A DNA stretch of 64,000 nt from the NCBI GenBank assembly GCA_947259405.1, contig CAMYLY010000004.1:473198-537197 (forward strand), written 5' to 3'. A program made the position numbers and the translations under genes. Positions 9,119-17,336 of the stretch are shown in pieces. Numbering within the stretch: the first letter of the stretch is position 1; each line of letters begins with the position of its first letter. The notes beneath the pieces were generated by a model that made no database searches, was not told the origin of the DNA, and saw only the letters and a program-made list of their open reading frames with translations. The stretch comes from an uncultured Gemmatimonadales bacterium. Its GTDB lineage: Bacteria; Gemmatimonadota; Gemmatimonadetes; Gemmatimonadales; GWC2-71-9.

Positions 9119-10310
9119 CGCGTTTTGGCGACTTCCGCCCGGCACGCTTGCCGTTGCGCCGGCCATTCTTGCTCGTTTGGGCAGCCGGCTTGCCGTCCAG
9201 CAGGCCAAGGAAATCGTACTCCGGCTCCCGCGCGCCGACGGCAGCCATGGCCGGTTCAGTCGGCTGCGTCCAGACGTAGCGTTCGCCGCGGTAATTGCGC
9301 AGCACAACCTCGTCGTCGGTGATGCGCTCGACATACTCTGGGAGCAGTGGGATCTTGCCCCCGCCACCCGGCGCGTCGATCACGAAATGGGGAACTGCAA
9401 GGCCGCTCGTCCATCCCCGCAGGCCTTCGACAATCTCGAGGCCTTTCTCGACCGTGGTCTTGAAGTGCTCCACGCCGGCGACATTGTCACACATATAGAT
9501 GTAGTACGGCCGTGTCCGCGCGGCGAGCAGCTTCTGCATGAGTTCCCGTATGACTTCGACGTCATCGTTGACGCCGGACAGCAGTACCGTCTGGCACCCC
9601 ATCGGCACGCCTGCGTCGGCCAGCATCCCAAGACACCTGACTGCAGCCGGCGTGAGTTCCGCCGGGTGGTTGAAATGCGTGTTGATGTAGAGCGGATGGC
9701 GTTTGCGGAGAATCTCGCACAACTCTGGCGTGATCCTCTCCGGCAAATGGCACGGAACTCGACTACCGATCCGAATGATCTCCAGGTGTCGGATTCGTCG
9801 CAGACGGCCCAGGATCGTATTGAGCCGGCGGTCCGACAGGAGGAGTGGGTCGCCACCCGACAGTATGACGTCACGGATTTCTTCGTGTTCCTCTAGGTAT
9901 TGGAAGGCGCTTTCGAGTTGCGACAGCGGGATCTTCTCTGGGTCCCCTACCTTGCGGCGCCGCGTACAGAAACGGCAATACGACGCGCAAACGGGGCTGA
10001 CCAGGAACAGAGCGCGGTCGGGATAGCGGTGCGTGATGTTTGGAACGGGACTGTCCGCGTCTTCGTTCAGGCTGTCCATCATCCCGTGGATCACTTCGAG
10101 TTCCGCCTCATCCGGGACGTACTGCCGCCAGATGGGGTCGCCCGGCTCCTGAATGAGATCCACCATCGCTGGTGAGATTCGAAACTCGAAGTTGTCGATC
10201 GCCTGGGTCAGGCGGTGGAGATCCGGGAAATGCTCTGGACCAAATCGGTCGACGAGCTGCTCAAGCGAGCGGATGCTACGATCGCGGAGAAGCTTTTGCC
10301 AATCAGCCAT
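9108..10310 (-). CDS. kamA: Lysine 2,3-aminomutase (radical SAM, PLP)
   Basis: 400 residues from the MADWQKLL start, which overlaps the GNAT stop by 8 bases. The radical-SAM cluster motif CASYCRFC is near residue 112, with LSGGDPLLL following. Lysine-binding residues known from the clostridial enzyme are conserved: the Asp in YIYMCDN and the Asp in FVIDAPGGGGK, whose Lys binds PLP. Glutamate aminomutases replace these Asp residues, so L-lysine to L-beta-lysine is the likely reaction. The extreme C-terminus is a basic tail rich in Lys and Arg. It is the last gene of a four-gene overlapping operon with a GNAT and two ATP-grasp ligases, which points to beta-lysine being built into a larger molecule rather than catabolised. 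Confidence 0.88.
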   Translation of the reverse strand: MADWQKLLRDRSIRSLEQLVDRFGPEHFPDLHRLTQAIDNFEFRISPAMVDLIQEPGDPIWRQYVPDEAELEVIHGMMDSLNEDADSPVPNITHRYPDRALFLVSPVCASYCRFCTRRRKVGDPEKIPLSQLESAFQYLEEHEEIRDVILSGGDPLLLSDRRLNTILGRLRRIRHLEIIRIGSRVPCHLPERITPELCEILRKRHPLYINTHFNHPAELTPAAVRCLGMLADAGVPMGCQTVLLSGVNDDVEVIRELMQKLLAARTRPYYIYMCDNVAGVEHFKTTVEKGLEIVEGLRGWTSGLAVPHFVIDAPGGGGKIPLLPEYVERITDDEVVLRNYRGERYVWTQPTEPAMAAVGAREPEYDFLGLLDGKPAAQTSKNGRRNGKRAGRKSPKRGRP

Positions 10311-10821
10311 GGTCACCCGTCTTGCTGTGGGAGGAGAGGCGCTTCGTGAAAGCGATGAGATCATCACCGCGCGCGTAATAATCGGGGATGCTCGCGGCTC
10401 GGTGATATCCAAGCGCATCATAGAACGCGCGTGTGGGTCCGTAGTCGGGTCGGGACGACGTTTCCACCACGATCAACCCGCCGCCGTTTTCGAAGATCGC
10501 CGCCTCCGTGGCGTTCATGAGCTGCCGGCCGATCCCGCGACGGTGCCCATGCGGGTCAACGACGATCCAGTAGAGGTCCCAGGTGCTTTCTGTTCCAGGC
10601 GTGTGACCGTACAGCGTGAACGCGATGAGCCGGTCGCGCTCGTAGGCGCCCAGGCCGAAATAGTCGGAGCCCGGCCGGGCCACCGCCTCGTCAAAGACTT
10701 CGAGGGCGATGGCAACCTCCGAACTTCGGAATACTCCAGTTGCCTGTACTATCTGTCCCACACGATCACGGTCACTTGCGGATGGGACGCGCAGGACGAC
10801 GGGCTCGACACTCACGCTCAT
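10303..10821 (-). CDS. GNAT-family N-acyltransferase
   Basis: 172 residues from an ATG that overlaps the preceding ligase stop (ATGA, 10818-10821). Motif A of GNATs is clear: WIVVDPHGHRRGIGRQLM (acetyl-CoA pyrophosphate loop R-x-G-I-G near residue 88). It is followed by a long ETSSRPDYGPTRAFYDALGYHRAA segment, the motif B helix and strand. It is shorter than, and not obviously the same as, the AblB beta-lysine acetyltransferase of the N-epsilon-acetyl-beta-lysine osmolyte pathway, yet it sits beside a lysine 2,3-aminomutase. It probably acylates an amine of the operon's product; the acceptor is inference. Confidence 0.85.
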   Translation of the reverse strand: MSVSVEPVVLRVPSASDRDRVGQIVQATGVFRSSEVAIALEVFDEAVARPGSDYFGLGAYERDRLIAFTLYGHTPGTESTWDLYWIVVDPHGHRRGIGRQLMNATEAAIFENGGGLIVVETSSRPDYGPTRAFYDALGYHRAASIPDYYARGDDLIAFTKRLSSHSKTGDHG

Positions 10822-11804
10822 CGGAGCGCACCCGCTCGGCTGGAGGCCAACGCTGGGACGAAGGCCGCCTCGAGGATGCGCTCGACCAACGTCTCGTAGC
10901 TCCAACCATGCGCGCGTGCCATGTTCTCGAGGCCGGCGTCCGGCGATGTATCGGGGTTGGGGTTCACCTCGATAATCCACGGCTTCCCATCGGCGTCGAC
11001 GCGCATGTCGATGCGACCGTATCCGCGGCCCTCGACGACCTGCCACGCTAGGGTAGCTACCTCGATGGTCGACTCCGCTACTCCCTGGGCGACATCGGCC
11101 GGGCACTTGGGAACGGTTCCCTTGAAATCGGCGCTGCCAGGCGTCCACTTCGCGTCAAAAGTCACAATCGGCCAGTGGTCCTGCGGCATGCCGGAGAAGT
11201 CGATCTCGGAGAGGGGTAGCGTGTCGTCACCGACGAACGCCACCGCGAGCTCGCGGCCTTCGATATACCGCTGAACGATCACCGAGCCGAATTTGGCGCG
11301 GCACCACTCCACGCGATCACGCAGGTCAGCGTGATTCATCAGCACGGCATCCTGGTCGACACCAACACTCGCGTCCTCTGCCGCAGGCTTGACGATGGCA
11401 GGCAAAGGGAAGTCCCCCAGTTCGTCATCGTCACTCGGGATCGACCACTGCGGGACCGGTAACCCTCGTGCAGCCAAGACGGCATTCAAGATGGGTTTCC
11501 GATGACAGATCGTCATCGTCCACGCGGAGCCTCCGGTCATCGGAATCCCCAGCAGCTCGACCGCCGACGCCACCTTGGACTCGAGACTACTGATCCCGCC
11601 GATGCCTTCGCAGAGGTTGAAAACCGCATCGGCCTTTCGCGTCTGGGCTAGCCACGTGAACCCCTGGTCGACGGCGATTTGGTCCACGTCGTGCCCGGCG
11701 TCTTCCAAGGCCCGGCGCGTGGCCACGACGCACCCGAGCACGGCGTGCACGTCCTCCGGCGTCCAATCGTCGGCGCCGCCGTCGTAAAGCACCGCGACTC
11801 TCAA
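10818..11804 (-). CDS. ATP-grasp ligase related to D-Ala-D-Ala ligase (second of pair)
   Basis: 328 residues if started at TTG 11804, which overlaps the upstream stop (TTGA) and yields MRVAVLYDGGADDW, the natural first strand of the fold. The ORF can be opened upstream to 11861, but those residues are non-homologous. ATP-grasp landmarks: LPAIVKPAAEDASVGVD (nucleotide lysine), a YIEGRELAVAFVGDD segment, and the metal-ligand strand RIDMRVDADGKPWIIEVNPNPD with Glu and Asn. It should ligate an amino acid carboxylate to an amine through an acylphosphate. The context (tandem paralogue, GNAT, lysine aminomutase) argues against peptidoglycan D-Ala-D-Ala synthesis and for a dedicated peptide-like metabolite. 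Confidence 0.82.
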   Translation of the reverse strand: MRVAVLYDGGADDWTPEDVHAVLGCVVATRRALEDAGHDVDQIAVDQGFTWLAQTRKADAVFNLCEGIGGISSLESKVASAVELLGIPMTGGSAWTMTICHRKPILNAVLAARGLPVPQWSIPSDDDELGDFPLPAIVKPAAEDASVGVDQDAVLMNHADLRDRVEWCRAKFGSVIVQRYIEGRELAVAFVGDDTLPLSEIDFSGMPQDHWPIVTFDAKWTPGSADFKGTVPKCPADVAQGVAESTIEVATLAWQVVEGRGYGRIDMRVDADGKPWIIEVNPNPDTSPDAGLENMARAHGWSYETLVERILEAAFVPALASSRAGALR

Positions 11805-12883
11805 CTGACGGCTCGGACTGGAGACGGGATGAGAAGTTCGTTGCCGGTGACCCGGCGCCACGCCACCCTAGTGACCTCCTGGATCAAGGTCTCGTACGAC
11901 ATGCCAGCGGCGTCGGCCGCCCAGGGGAAACAGCTGTTTGCATCAGGGTCGGGGATGACCCCGGGGAGCGGATTGAGCTCGAGCACCTGCGGATACGAAT
12001 GGGCATCCAGGCGGATGTCCACGCGGCTCCAATCTCGACAACCCAGGGCACGGTACGCGGCGAGCGCGGTGTCGTGAATCTGCGCGGCAAGCCGGTTGTC
12101 GATCTGGGCTGGGCACTCGAGGACCTGGAAGTCGGTTCCCGGTTGATCCCACAGCCACTTGGCCTCGTATCCCATGATCGGGACCGCGCCGTCCGGCAGG
12201 ATGTCAAAGCGATACCGAATGAGCGGCAGACAGCGTGCGTCCACACCGTTCCCCAATACCGCGACCGTGAACTCATCTCCAGTCAGGTACGGTTCGACGA
12301 GCACCGGCTCGTCATAAAGGTCGAGGAGTTCCTCTGCTCGAGCCTGTGCGGCGGCGGTATCGACCGCGCGATTCGCCTCGGCTATTCCTTTAGAGGAACC
12401 CTCCCAGGCCGGTTTGAGGAAAACGGGATAGCAATCGAAACTCTCAAGGGCGGGAAGATCCGCGGCGGATTGAATCAGGAGATATGGCGGGGTGGGCACG
12501 CCCAGCTGGATGAGAACGTCTTTAGCTCGAGCCTTGTGGAGGGCGAGACCAAGTGTGAGAGGATCGCTTCCCAAATAGGGCACGTTGAGAAACTCGGCAA
12601 TCGCGGGCACATGAGCTTCGCGGGTCGGACCGTGGAGACCTTCCGCCATGTTGAAGAGGAAGTCCACCTTGGCATCGGCGAGGCGCTCCGGAAAATCGTC
12701 GAGTGCTTCGAGGTGCACGACCTCGCCGAACGGACGCAACGCGTCCGCGACGGCCGCGATCGTTTCCGGCTCGTCCCACTCGACATACACGTCGATCGGT
12801 CCGTGCAGAGACGACACGACCGTGGGGTCGATTGTTGTATCGACACCGGGTGGTCTTTGATTGTAAGCGAGCCCTATTCGCAA
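11801..12883 (-). CDS. ATP-grasp ligase related to D-Ala-D-Ala ligase (first of pair)
   Basis: The preferred start is TTG 12883, with TTTGGAG seven bases upstream; it gives MRIGLAYNQRPPG, the expected first strand (360 residues). An ATG at 12919 has no ribosome site. Motifs: FNMAEGLHGPTREAHVPAIAE near residue 78, FLKPAWEGSSKGI, and the Mg site RVDIRLDAHSYPQVLELNPLPG near 300. The protein is a clear paralogue of the ligase it overlaps, yet only distantly similar, so the two probably join different substrates in sequence. It is the first gene of the operon running to the lysine 2,3-aminomutase. Confidence 0.82.
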   Translation of the reverse strand: MRIGLAYNQRPPGVDTTIDPTVVSSLHGPIDVYVEWDEPETIAAVADALRPFGEVVHLEALDDFPERLADAKVDFLFNMAEGLHGPTREAHVPAIAEFLNVPYLGSDPLTLGLALHKARAKDVLIQLGVPTPPYLLIQSAADLPALESFDCYPVFLKPAWEGSSKGIAEANRAVDTAAAQARAEELLDLYDEPVLVEPYLTGDEFTVAVLGNGVDARCLPLIRYRFDILPDGAVPIMGYEAKWLWDQPGTDFQVLECPAQIDNRLAAQIHDTALAAYRALGCRDWSRVDIRLDAHSYPQVLELNPLPGVIPDPDANSCFPWAADAAGMSYETLIQEVTRVAWRRVTGNELLIPSPVRAVS

Positions 12884-13015
12884 AAGAACTCCAAACGGAG
12901 TTTCTCCTGCGCCACACATTACGATAAGAACGCGAGATACGCAATAGTTTTTTTCGGATTTCGTTGACGAATTCTTCGGTGATCGATCGCGGCCATCGAT
13001 GCCCGACGCGGTAAA
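12884..13015 (-). promoter_or_regulatory. Likely promoter region of the ligase-GNAT-aminomutase operon
   Basis: This 130-base stretch, locally AT-rich, separates folA from the ligase operon. On the minus strand TTGCGT, 17 bases and TAATGT (12916-12921) could serve as -35 and -10. This would place the transcript start just before the Shine-Dalgarno used by the TTG start at 12883. The hexamers match consensus only partly, so the call is tentative. There is also an A-run after the folA stop but no strong terminator stem. Confidence 0.3.
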
Positions 13016-13510
13016 TCAGATCGATGATCGTCGATGGTAGACACGAACCGAATGTGGATAACGGTTTCGAGCGTCGGGTCGCACGTACTCCGATTCGACG
13101 AGCTCCCATCCGTGCATCGGTACGTGTGGAAAGCGCGCGTCTCCCTGAATGACTTCGTGTACCACCGTGAGAAAGAGCTCGTCAGCGTGCGGAAGGGCAT
13201 GTGCATACACGTCGGCCCCACCCCCGACAAACGTGCGATCGTGATCGACGACCAGGCGGAGGGCACGATCGAGCGAAGAAACGATTTCCACATTGGGGAT
13301 CGATAACGACGGGTTCCGGGTGAGCACGATCATGCGTCTGCCCGGCAACGGCTTCCCGATCGATTCGAAGGTCTTCCGCCCGACAATGAGTGGGTGTCCC
13401 ATCGTCATCGTTCGGAACCGACGGAGATCGGCCGGCAGGTGCCATGGAATGGTGTTCTGACGGCCGATAACACGGTTCTCGCCCATCGCGACAATTAGTG
13501 CGAGCTTCAG
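13016..13510 (-). CDS. folA: Dihydrofolate reductase, apparently CTG-initiated
   Basis: Reduces dihydrofolate to tetrahydrofolate with NADPH. Motifs: [18 protein letters not shown] (active-site loop and acidic residue), [15 protein letters not shown] and [13 protein letters not shown]. The first ATG in frame (13486) would start at MGENRVIG and delete the first beta strand. Upstream in frame the sequence reads KLALIVA, exactly the expected strand, preceded by CTG at 13508-13510. That codon overlaps the thyA stop as CTGA, the same geometry as the many ATGA/GTGA/TTGA junctions here. I therefore place the start at the CTG (164 residues). The thyA-folA pairing couples dihydrofolate production to its recycling. 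Confidence 0.85.
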   Translation of the reverse strand: MKLALIVAMGENRVIGRQNTIPWHLPADLRRFRTMTMGHPLIVGRKTFESIGKPLPGRRMIVLTRNPSLSIPNVEIVSSLDRALRLVVDHDRTFVGGGADVYAHALPHADELFLTVVHEVIQGDARFPHVPMHGWELVESEYVRPDARNRYPHSVRVYHRRSSI

Positions 13511-14301
13511 ACGGCTATCGGCGCTTTGATGTGTGGATGTGGGTCGTACCCGACGACGGCAAAGTCCTCGTATTGGAAATCGTCCAGGCTCGTGACCTCG
13601 CGGTTCAACTTCAACGTCGGCAATGGTCTTGGCTCACGTGCGAGCTGTGTCCTGGCCTGATCAAGATGATTGCGATACAGGTGGGTGTCGCCAAAAGTGT
13701 GGACGAACTCCCCAGGCTCGAGTCCGGTGACCTGCGCCACCATCATCGTGAGAAGGGCATACGAGGCGATGTTGAATGGGACGCCAAGGAAGAGGTCGGC
13801 ACTCCTTTGGTACAGCTGGCAAGACAGCCGGCTGCCACTCACGTAGAACTGAAAGAGCGTATGGCATGGCGCCAGCGCCATACGTGGAATCTCCCCCACG
13901 TTCCATGCGCTCACGATGATGCGGCGTGAATGCGGGTAGTCTCGAATCTCGTCGATGGCGCCTCGTATCTGGTCGACCGTCTCGCCGTCGGCCGTCCGCC
14001 ATGATCGCCACTGTGCTCCATACACCGGTCCGAGGTCGCCCGCTTCGTCGGCCCACTCGTTCCAGATCTTCACTCCATGCTCGTTCAGGTAGTCGACGTT
14101 GGTGTCGCCGCGGAGGAACCACAACAGCTCGTAAACCACTGACTTGAGGTGGATCTTCTTGGTGGTCACGAGCGGGAACCCGGCATTCAGGTCGAACCGC
14201 AGCTGATGGCCAAACACACTCAGCGTTCCCGTTCCCGTCCGATCGTCCTTTGGGCTCCCGTGCTCGAGTACGTGCCGGAGCAGGTCGAGATAGGGCTTCA
14301 T
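13507..14301 (-). CDS. thyA: Thymidylate synthase
   Basis: 264 residues from MKPYLDLL, identical in length to E. coli ThyA. It converts dUMP plus methylene-tetrahydrofolate to dTMP and dihydrofolate. Motifs: the phosphate-binding Arg in [13 protein letters not shown], the catalytic Cys in [12 protein letters not shown] near residue 146, [20 protein letters not shown], and [15 protein letters not shown]. The ATG shares its first base with the stop of the upstream squalene-synthase-like gene, and its own stop overlaps folA, so translation is probably coupled across all three. Confidence 0.95.
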   Translation of the reverse strand: MKPYLDLLRHVLEHGSPKDDRTGTGTLSVFGHQLRFDLNAGFPLVTTKKIHLKSVVYELLWFLRGDTNVDYLNEHGVKIWNEWADEAGDLGPVYGAQWRSWRTADGETVDQIRGAIDEIRDYPHSRRIIVSAWNVGEIPRMALAPCHTLFQFYVSGSRLSCQLYQRSADLFLGVPFNIASYALLTMMVAQVTGLEPGEFVHTFGDTHLYRNHLDQARTQLAREPRPLPTLKLNREVTSLDDFQYEDFAVVGYDPHPHIKAPIAV

Positions 14302-15362
14302 CAGACCGACGTTGGTGCGGGCCGTGGTGAGGTCGCATCCCACCGAGGACCGGCAAGCATCCGGAAATACCAGCGTATGAGCAAATTGCTTGGGGCGACA
14401 ACACGGGTCATCCGCACCGTCCGAAAGACATCATCCCTCGTAATCTTCACTTTGTGATGCGGGTGGAGGAGCCGAGCGTCTTGTTCGGCAAGCCGCAGGG
14501 TCTGCACAGCAAAATAGAGTGACGTAAGGCAAAACTGGCGGACGCCACTGTCGCGCCGCGGCAAGGTGGTAGAGTATTCGAGCGCGTCTCGGAGGTGACC
14601 TTTCGCCTTGTCGATGAGCACCTGCATTACCGTACGCGCCTGCGCGCCAACCCTGTCGTCGTGCAGATCTTCCGGCCGAATACCCGCCCTCTCACACAGC
14701 TGGCTTGGAACAAAACTCCAGCCGCGGCGCTGATCGTCGCCGACGTCCTTGATGATGTTCGTGAGCTGAAGCCCGAGTCCGAAGCTCGTTGCCAGCGACT
14801 TCAAGTGGACGAACCGGTCTTCGTCCCCCAACCGATAGTGGACCTTGAACAGCGCCGTGAGAAGATGGCCGACCGTGCCGGCGACGTAGTAGCAGTATCG
14901 TTCGAGTTCATCCACTGTCGACAGGGCTGCGAGCGTGTGTCCCACCCGCTCGCGCTGCACGAACTCCGCCATCCCACGACACATCTCTTGGACCCACGGT
15001 CGGATCGCGGCCCGTTGGGCGACCGCTAGCGTCCGGTATTCCTGGAGAACCACTCCCGCTTCTCGCACGAGCAACTCTTCGTCGGACTGCGGCTCCGCGA
15101 ATGCCTGGCGAAGCTCGTCAGCCTGAGACGCGTCGTCGTCCAACGCTCGGGAGAAATGGTCGAGCAGGTGGACGCGCTGGTCGACGGGCAGCCGGGTCGT
15201 ATCCTCGAATGTGTCGGCGATGCGACAGAGGAGGTACGCGACGAGGACGGGATGTTCCAGGTCGGCGGGCAGCAGTCGAATGCAGACGGCAAACGTCCTG
15301 GAGACCTTCGGTAGCATGCTTGCGCAAAACTCCCGCCCCGCGACGGCTTGGACGGTGGTCAT
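14301..15362 (-). CDS. Squalene/phytoene synthase family protein (squalene-synthase-like)
   Basis: 353 residues from the ATG at 15362, which overlaps the lipoprotein stop (ATGA). It has both aspartate-rich motifs that bind the diphosphate magnesium ions: [10 protein letters not shown] near residue 48 and [15 protein letters not shown] near 190. It also has [17 protein letters not shown], which recalls eukaryotic-type squalene synthases rather than CrtB. The expected reaction is head-to-head condensation of two farnesyl or geranylgeranyl diphosphates. Residues after about 300 include a polar tail. Product identity (squalene, dehydrosqualene or phytoene) is not decided by sequence. No hopanoid or carotenoid genes lie next to it. 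Confidence 0.85.
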   Translation of the reverse strand: MTTVQAVAGREFCASMLPKVSRTFAVCIRLLPADLEHPVLVAYLLCRIADTFEDTTRLPVDQRVHLLDHFSRALDDDASQADELRQAFAEPQSDEELLVREAGVVLQEYRTLAVAQRAAIRPWVQEMCRGMAEFVQRERVGHTLAALSTVDELERYCYYVAGTVGHLLTALFKVHYRLGDEDRFVHLKSLATSFGLGLQLTNIIKDVGDDQRRGWSFVPSQLCERAGIRPEDLHDDRVGAQARTVMQVLIDKAKGHLRDALEYSTTLPRRDSGVRQFCLTSLYFAVQTLRLAEQDARLLHPHHKVKITRDDVFRTVRMTRVVAPSNLLIRWYFRMLAGPRWDATSPRPAPTSV

Positions 15363-15838
15363 GATCCGCGGATGGGCGTCCGCGGCCGTATGCCGTCCAG
15401 CACCACCTGGAGAAGGGAATCGCCGGGATGTCCGATCGGTACCATGGTTTCCAACACTTGGGTGGGGACCGAGGGGTCGAGTGCGCGACGAAAGACAGCT
15501 TCGGAACGGAGTAACGTTCTCTGGTCGCCCGTTGGATCGGCATAAAGTCGGATGCGTATGACGCGGTCGGGGTGGCGCGTGTACGTCCCGCCACTCCGCC
15601 CGGCGCCGAGGTCGAACCACTTGGTCTCGAGGTAACCCTCGGCCGCGCTGAATCGGGCAAGCTCGAACCCGTGGATGGCGACCAGCGCGGCGAGGGAGTC
15701 GATAACGTCGGTCGGCTTGGCGGCAATCGTGTCCAAGACGGCGTCCATGGCCGGGCCACTTCGGGGACGGACGTTGTTGGCTCCACACGCGAGCACCAGC
15801 AATCCGACGCCCACGCCGGCCCACCAACGACGCGGCAT
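15359..15838 (-). CDS. Hypothetical lipoprotein
   Basis: 159 residues from the ATG at 15838. MPRRWWAGVGVGLLVLACGA is a lipoprotein signal with Cys at about residue 18. The mature part contains ETKWFDLGAGRSGG and a repeated pattern of charged strands (RVIRIRLYADPTGDQRTLL) but no family I recognise. It sits between DUF2231 (7 bases away) and the squalene-synthase-like gene (4-base overlap). Probably an envelope protein of unknown role. Confidence 0.75.
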   Translation of the reverse strand: MPRRWWAGVGVGLLVLACGANNVRPRSGPAMDAVLDTIAAKPTDVIDSLAALVAIHGFELARFSAAEGYLETKWFDLGAGRSGGTYTRHPDRVIRIRLYADPTGDQRTLLRSEAVFRRALDPSVPTQVLETMVPIGHPGDSLLQVVLDGIRPRTPIRGS

Positions 15839-15845
15839 GCCGAGG

Positions 15846-16412
15846 TTAGTCGTGTTGATGCGCTGTCCCTTCGCTCTGACTGGGCACCTCCCCGTTGGGT
15901 GCGGCATCGGTCCCCGCTGCCGACTCGTGGGTATGGCCACGTTGGCGTTCCTGCAGCGCTCCCTCCAACACCTCTGTAGGCACGCCTCCACCGTACTCAT
16001 AAACGATGGCACCGCCGAGGTGCGTCGTCCAGAGAAGTGCCACTACTCCCAAGCCGGACACGGTCAAGAACGCGCTCCTCTCCCGCGAGCGCATGCCGGT
16101 GCGCCGCCAGATTCTCCAGACTGCCAGTCCCGCGAAGAGGATTGTGATGGCGACGGCCAACGTCTGATGGCGCGCCATGACGAGGTGCACACTCCCACCG
16201 TGATCGATCAAGTTTGCAGCGCGAAGGCCCGAGAACAATGCAACAAGGCTGCCGCCGACTCCCACCGACAGCGACCAGAGGGCCACAGTCCTGAGCGATT
16301 CGCGCTTAGCTGCGAGCGCGGCGAGTTCGAACGCGAACGCCAGCACGAACAAAAGAGACGGGAAGTCGTTCAGCGCTGCGTGCCACTGCGCAGCGGATTG
16401 CGGCCAGAGCAT
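15846..16412 (-). CDS. DUF2231-type integral membrane protein
   Basis: 188 residues with four predicted membrane segments (about 20-38, 45-65, 85-105, 115-135) and the DUF2231-like signature HLGGAIVYEYGGGVP near the end of the last segment. The C-terminal 45 residues are hydrophilic and His-rich (RGHTHES, ending HQHD), possibly metal-binding. Family members are often annotated as heme-associated or cytochrome-associated membrane proteins; function is uncertain. It starts 2 bases after the 3-hydroxybutyryl-CoA dehydrogenase stop. Confidence 0.75.
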   Translation of the reverse strand: MLWPQSAAQWHAALNDFPSLLFVLAFAFELAALAAKRESLRTVALWSLSVGVGGSLVALFSGLRAANLIDHGGSVHLVMARHQTLAVAITILFAGLAVWRIWRRTGMRSRERSAFLTVSGLGVVALLWTTHLGGAIVYEYGGGVPTEVLEGALQERQRGHTHESAAGTDAAPNGEVPSQSEGTAHQHD

Positions 16413-16414
16413 GC

Positions 16415-17302
16415 CTACAGCCCGAGGTCCGTCACAGTTGGCGGATCCGCGCCATAGTCGTAGAAGCCCTTCCCGGCTTTCTTACCATGTAGACCAGCGA
16501 GCATCATCCGCTTGAGCAAGGGCGGTGGTGCGTAGCGTGCCTCCCGGTATTCGTTGAACATGATCTCGGCGATGTAGTAGGTGGTATCGATGCCCACAAA
16601 GTCCAATAGGGTGAACGGTCCCATGGGATGTCCAGTCCCAAGCACCATTCCCTTATCGATGTCTTCCACGCTGCCGATGCCATGCTCCAACTGACGGATC
16701 GCGTCGAGGAGATATGGAACCAGCAACAAGTTTACGATGAATCCGGAGTTGTCCTTGGCCGCGATCGGGACTTTGCCAAGTGATTTCGCGAAAGCCATTG
16801 CGCGCTCAAACGTCTTGGGCGACGTGGTGACTGTGCGAACGACCTCCACCAGCTTCATGATCGGGACAGGGTTGAAAAAGTGCAGTCCCACGAACCGATC
16901 GGCACGTGCCGTGGCGGCTGCCATCGCGGCGATAGTAAGGCTCGACGTATTGGACGCGAAGATCGTCTCTGGCTCACACAGACCGTCGAGTTCCTTCCAC
17001 AGCGCGTTCTTCATGTCCAGGTCTTCGGTGACGGCCTCGATGACCATGTGACGATCGGCGAGGTCCTTGACGGACGTCGTGAAACGGAGGCGCTCCAGTG
17101 TCGCATCGCGGTCCGCCGACTCGAACTTGCCTTTGGCCACCGCTCGGTCGAGCGTCTTGGCTATCCGCGTCTTGCCTTTCTCAATGAACTCGTCCGATAC
17201 CTCACGGACGATCGTTTCAAATCCTGCCTGCGCGGCGATCTGCGCAATGCCGCTTCCCATCAACCCGCAACCCAACACCCCAACTTTCTTGATTTCGCCC
17301 AT
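16415..17302 (-). CDS. 3-hydroxybutyryl-CoA dehydrogenase
   Basis: 295 residues from MGEIKKVG (GGGGAG-type ribosome site upstream). Oxidises 3-hydroxyacyl-CoA to 3-ketoacyl-CoA with NAD+, or the reverse. Motifs: dinucleotide fold GVLGCGLMGSGIAQ, VIEAVTED, SNTSSLTIAAMA, catalytic His in GLHFFNPVPIMKLVE with Glu, and DNSGFIVNLLLVPYL. A thiolase lies two genes upstream on the same strand, which suggests beta-oxidation or butanoyl/PHB metabolism as a unit. Confidence 0.92.
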   Translation of the reverse strand: MGEIKKVGVLGCGLMGSGIAQIAAQAGFETIVREVSDEFIEKGKTRIAKTLDRAVAKGKFESADRDATLERLRFTTSVKDLADRHMVIEAVTEDLDMKNALWKELDGLCEPETIFASNTSSLTIAAMAAATARADRFVGLHFFNPVPIMKLVEVVRTVTTSPKTFERAMAFAKSLGKVPIAAKDNSGFIVNLLLVPYLLDAIRQLEHGIGSVEDIDKGMVLGTGHPMGPFTLLDFVGIDTTYYIAEIMFNEYREARYAPPPLLKRMMLAGLHGKKAGKGFYDYGADPPTVTDLGL

Positions 17303-17336
17303 GCTCCCCGCTCCCCGTCTATCGATGTTTGATGGT

